DNA from: Flectobacillus roseus
Lineage (GTDB): Bacteria > Bacteroidota > Bacteroidia > Cytophagales > Spirosomataceae
DNA length: 26,910 nt
Strand: one strand, 5' to 3'
NCBI RefSeq assembly: GCF_030056665.1
Contig: NZ_JASHIG010000022.1
The position numbers and the translations under genes were made by a program. Below, piece after piece: positions 23,898-26,910 of this stretch (position 1 is the stretch's first letter; every line of letters starts with the position of its first letter). The notes under the pieces were generated by a model that made no database searches, was not told the origin of the DNA, and saw nothing but the letters and a program-made list of their open reading frames with translations.

Positions 23898-26843
23898 ATG
23901 CGACATTTTTTGACGTTTCTATATATTCTAATTTTTAGTTTTTTTAGTAACTGTGCGGTTGCTCAAAATGCTGTTTATAGAGTTATCAACAACCTAAATG
24001 GCTTACCCAGCAATACGGTTTATAGTATTCTTCAAGATAAAAATGGTTTTTTGTGGGTTGCTCACGACAAAGGTTTGAGTCGTTATGATGGTAAGAGTTT
24101 TGTCCATTACGAAAGTATTGCCAAACAAGGGCGCTCGCTTTTCAATCTGATGGAGTACCAAGACCGCATTTATTGTCAGGATTTTGCAGGAAATTTTTAT
24201 TATACCCAACACGACAAACTCGTCAAAGAATCAACACTTTCATGGAAAGGTGGCTTTGTACCCGCTACTATTTTAAACAATAGACTATTACTTAGTTGCT
24301 TCACAGATACGCTCCGAACACTTAACTTGGCGACGAAGAAAATCAGCAAAATCCCTATTCCGAGTACCTTTTCGTGGGGAATTAGTGTGAAAGATCACAA
24401 GCTTTTAGCTTTATGTGAAAACGGTATTTATCGCACAGATGGGTATCGGGGACAGTTTCAAAAATTACCTACCTATCAATCCTTCTTTTTGATTCCAACA
24501 GACCATGAGCTATTTGGGATTACCAAAACCAAATATCCGTATGTAAGGCGGCTCCTCCACGATGGCTCAGCGATTTCGGTACTCAAACCCGATTTATTTA
24601 TCCAAGATGTAGTAAAACTCAAAGACGAAATTTGGGTTGCAACCTCCAGTGGAGCCTATTGCTTTGACCTAAACTTTAATCCTAAATACAATGGATTTTG
24701 TTTTTTTGAAGGAACGAGCATTAGTAGAGTTCTTATAGACCGTGAAGGAAATTATTGGTTTGCTACTTTAGCAAAAGGACTTTTGTTTGTTCCTAATATC
24801 CATACTCGACTCTATCAATATCAGAATATAGGTATGACCGCATTGGCACCTTTTCAAGAAGGGAAAGGCGTTTATATTGGCACCGAAAAACAGAATATTC
24901 TCTCTTTCAGTCCAGAACAAGGTTTTCGTCCTTATTTCATGCAAAAGTCATCTAATCATGAAATTATCTCTATTTATGAAGATACCGAAAACCACGATAT
25001 GTTTTTTTCGAGTAATCGCCTAGTACACCTGAATGCTCAACATCAACAAGTCCAGAGCCTTGAATTAGCCTCTAAAAGTATTGTAAAAATCAAATCCAAT
25101 CTTTACGCTATGGCATATTCGGGGGGCGTAGCTTTACTGACCAAATCTCGAAAGCCAATCTCAATCCCAAGGTGGCTTCTGCCTACAAACACTTCGAGCA
25201 AGTCGATAAACATAGATACCATTTTTCACTTAACTCATCCCTCTGTAAAATCCAGAACACGGTGGATTGAATTTGGACAAAAAGACAGTACACTTTACAT
25301 CTCGACTGTAGGTGGATTGGTGTATATTTCTCCGAAAGGAACAAGCGAAATTCTGTATCAAGGCAACCCAATATACGGCTCTCAAATTATTTGCAAGGGA
25401 GACTACACGTATGTGGCCACCTTTAGCGAAGGCTTATATATTCTCAAAAACCAACAAGTCGTACGACACATCAGTACCAAAGATGGACTAGCAAGCAACA
25501 CCATCTACCGCTTTCAGATAGATCAGCAAAAGTTATGGCTTGTTGAAGAGGGAATGTTGCAATCGTTTGATTTAAAAACGAAAGAAATTATTAGCTATAG
25601 TAGTACCGATGGACTTCCAAAAGCCGAAATCAAAGACCTTGTTGTAGGCACTCAAAATGTATTTTTAGCTACTCCAGAAGGTCTTGTAGTATTCGATAAA
25701 AAAAGAGATGTTGCAAACAAAACCTCTCCATTAATGGCTTTGACTGGATTTACGGTAAACGACCAAATACGCGACTATTATTCAGGCATAAAACTTGAAT
25801 CTGATCAAAATAGTATCGAAATCTTCTTTTCTATATTGAGTTTCAAAAGCGAAGACGAACTACACATTAGTTATAAAATCAACAATGGAACTTGGCTAAA
25901 TTTACCCTCACAATCGAGAGTTTTGAGCTTTCCATCCCTATCCCCAGGAGCCTACAAACTTACGCTTAAGGCAATCAATGAAGATGGTATTGCCGTACAA
26001 AAAACCCTTGATATTTACTTCGAAATCAATGCCCCTTTCTATCTACAATGGTGGTTTGTAGGATTGATTTTAGCCATAATCACGCTAGGAATTTATTGGT
26101 ATTTCCGCTGGAGAATCAATGATATTAACCAGAAAAACCAACTTATTGCTGATAAGCTCAAGCTCGAACAAGAGGTAAAACAAAGTATGCTAGCGAGTAT
26201 CAAAAGCCAAATGAATCCGCATTTCTTGTTCAATGCACTCAATACCATTCAGGCCTATATTTATACCAACGACAAAGAAAATGCTTCTGTGTATTTGGGT
26301 AAATTCAGTGAACTCACTCGTCGAATTCTGGATATGAGTAATAAAGATTCTGTTCCATTGAGCGAGGAGATTAAGGCACTAAGTCTTTATTTAGAACTTG
26401 AAAAAATACGATTTGAAGACCTCCTTCATTATACCTTCGACGTTGACCCAGCCCTTCAACCCGATTTTGTGTATATCCCGTCCATGCTTATTCAACCATA
26501 TGTCGAAAATGCTATTAAACATGGACTATTACACAAAAAAGAAGACCGACAACTATGGATTAAATTCATTAAAGAGCGGGATTGTCTGATGGTCATTATT
26601 GAAGATAATGGTATAGGACGAAAACGTTCGGCACAGTTGAAAAGACTGAAAGAAAAAAATAGCCATCAAAGTTTTGCTATTTCAGCAAATCAAAAGCGAC
26701 TAGATATTTTAAATCAAGGAGCCAAACACCAAATCATGATGGAAATTATTGATAAACAAAATGCACAAGGCGAGCCTCTTGGAACCTTAGTTAATATCAG
26801 AATACCTTTTCAGAAAACACCTTCGGCAAATTTGGTCAATTAA
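23898..26843 (+). CDS. LytS-type sensor histidine kinase with Reg_prop beta-propeller
   Basis: The protein has 981 residues from the ATG at 23898, which gives a normal signal peptide (MRHFLTFLYILIFSFFSNCAVAQ); an in-frame GTG at 23850 would add 16 residues in front of it. The periplasmic part holds two-component propeller repeats, the first at about 30-65 (LNGLPSNTVYSILQDKNGFL, then LWVAHDKGLSRYDGKSF), and a Y_Y_Y domain at about 640-712. One membrane helix follows (about 716-738), then a His_kinase domain with His775 in MNPHFLFNALNTIQ and an ATPase domain with Asn871 in PYVENAIKHG and Asp903/Gly905 in EDNGIGRKRS. It senses an unknown outside signal and phosphorylates a partner, normally a LytTR response regulator encoded next door; that gene would lie beyond the window. 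Only 67 bp follow the stop and hold nothing recognisable. Confidence 0.92.
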   Translation: MRHFLTFLYILIFSFFSNCAVAQNAVYRVINNLNGLPSNTVYSILQDKNGFLWVAHDKGLSRYDGKSFVHYESIAKQGRSLFNLMEYQDRIYCQDFAGNFYYTQHDKLVKESTLSWKGGFVPATILNNRLLLSCFTDTLRTLNLATKKISKIPIPSTFSWGISVKDHKLLALCENGIYRTDGYRGQFQKLPTYQSFFLIPTDHELFGITKTKYPYVRRLLHDGSAISVLKPDLFIQDVVKLKDEIWVATSSGAYCFDLNFNPKYNGFCFFEGTSISRVLIDREGNYWFATLAKGLLFVPNIHTRLYQYQNIGMTALAPFQEGKGVYIGTEKQNILSFSPEQGFRPYFMQKSSNHEIISIYEDTENHDMFFSSNRLVHLNAQHQQVQSLELASKSIVKIKSNLYAMAYSGGVALLTKSRKPISIPRWLLPTNTSSKSINIDTIFHLTHPSVKSRTRWIEFGQKDSTLYISTVGGLVYISPKGTSEILYQGNPIYGSQIICKGDYTYVATFSEGLYILKNQQVVRHISTKDGLASNTIYRFQIDQQKLWLVEEGMLQSFDLKTKEIISYSSTDGLPKAEIKDLVVGTQNVFLATPEGLVVFDKKRDVANKTSPLMALTGFTVNDQIRDYYSGIKLESDQNSIEIFFSILSFKSEDELHISYKINNGTWLNLPSQSRVLSFPSLSPGAYKLTLKAINEDGIAVQKTLDIYFEINAPFYLQWWFVGLILAIITLGIYWYFRWRINDINQKNQLIADKLKLEQEVKQSMLASIKSQMNPHFLFNALNTIQAYIYTNDKENASVYLGKFSELTRRILDMSNKDSVPLSEEIKALSLYLELEKIRFEDLLHYTFDVDPALQPDFVYIPSMLIQPYVENAIKHGLLHKKEDRQLWIKFIKERDCLMVIIEDNGIGRKRSAQLKRLKEKNSHQSFAISANQKRLDILNQGAKHQIMMEIIDKQNAQGEPLGTLVNIRIPFQKTPSANLVN

Positions 26844-26910
26844 AAATCTGATTTCCTAAAACCTCATTCCATAGCGGGAATAATATTTCTATTTTTACAA
26901 TATTACAATA

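Overview
The window reads as chromosomal DNA of a Bacteroidota bacterium, most likely a Cytophagales member (Spirosomataceae/Cytophagaceae-like). The grounds are AT-rich DNA, a secreted nuclease ending in a type IX secretion (T9SS) sorting domain, a giant surface protein with CHU_C-associated Ig-like repeats, a propeller-type LytS-like sensor kinase, and recurrent TAnnTTTG promoter boxes (three with a well-spaced upstream TTG). The genus is inference. No phage, IS transposase, CRISPR, rRNA or tRNA was recognised.

Layout. (1) 1-5828, minus strand: the N-terminal 1942 codons of a huge surface protein that runs off the left edge. It has a choice-of-anchor A module, three carbohydrate-binding-like jelly-roll modules, Ig-like domains, then an array of 88-residue Ig_7-type repeats with a four-unit higher-order period (1056 bp). 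(2) 5829-6601: a 773-bp gap with no convincing gene. (3) 6602-10940: SGNH hydrolase (+), HupE/UreJ-like membrane protein (-), GMC oxidoreductase (+) and a tandem universal stress protein (+). (4) 11141-14122: secreted endonuclease/exonuclease/phosphatase-family protein with a T9SS tail. (5) 14398-18075, minus strand: GNAT acetyltransferase, bioF, bioD, bioA, the last three giving three consecutive steps of biotin synthesis; bioB, bioC and bioH are not in view. (6) 18502-20844: secreted M1 metallopeptidase. (7) 21073-23514, minus strand: acyltransferase-3 membrane protein and a membrane-anchored AraC regulator. (8) 23898-26843: LytS-type sensor kinase; its response regulator, if adjacent, lies past the right edge.

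Most of the less ordinary signal is between genes: a promoter-plus-terminator pair at 18269-18365 that predicts an independent RNA of about 60 nt; a second promoter, leader and terminator at 23627-23817 in front of the sensor kinase; an inverted-repeat element (14201-14401) between the nuclease gene and bioA whose right end supplies the bioA stop codon; related AGCTTTCAG palindromes on both sides of the M1 gene; and a perfect 12-bp inverted repeat enclosing the -7 box of the stress-protein gene. I saw no clearly new multi-gene system.
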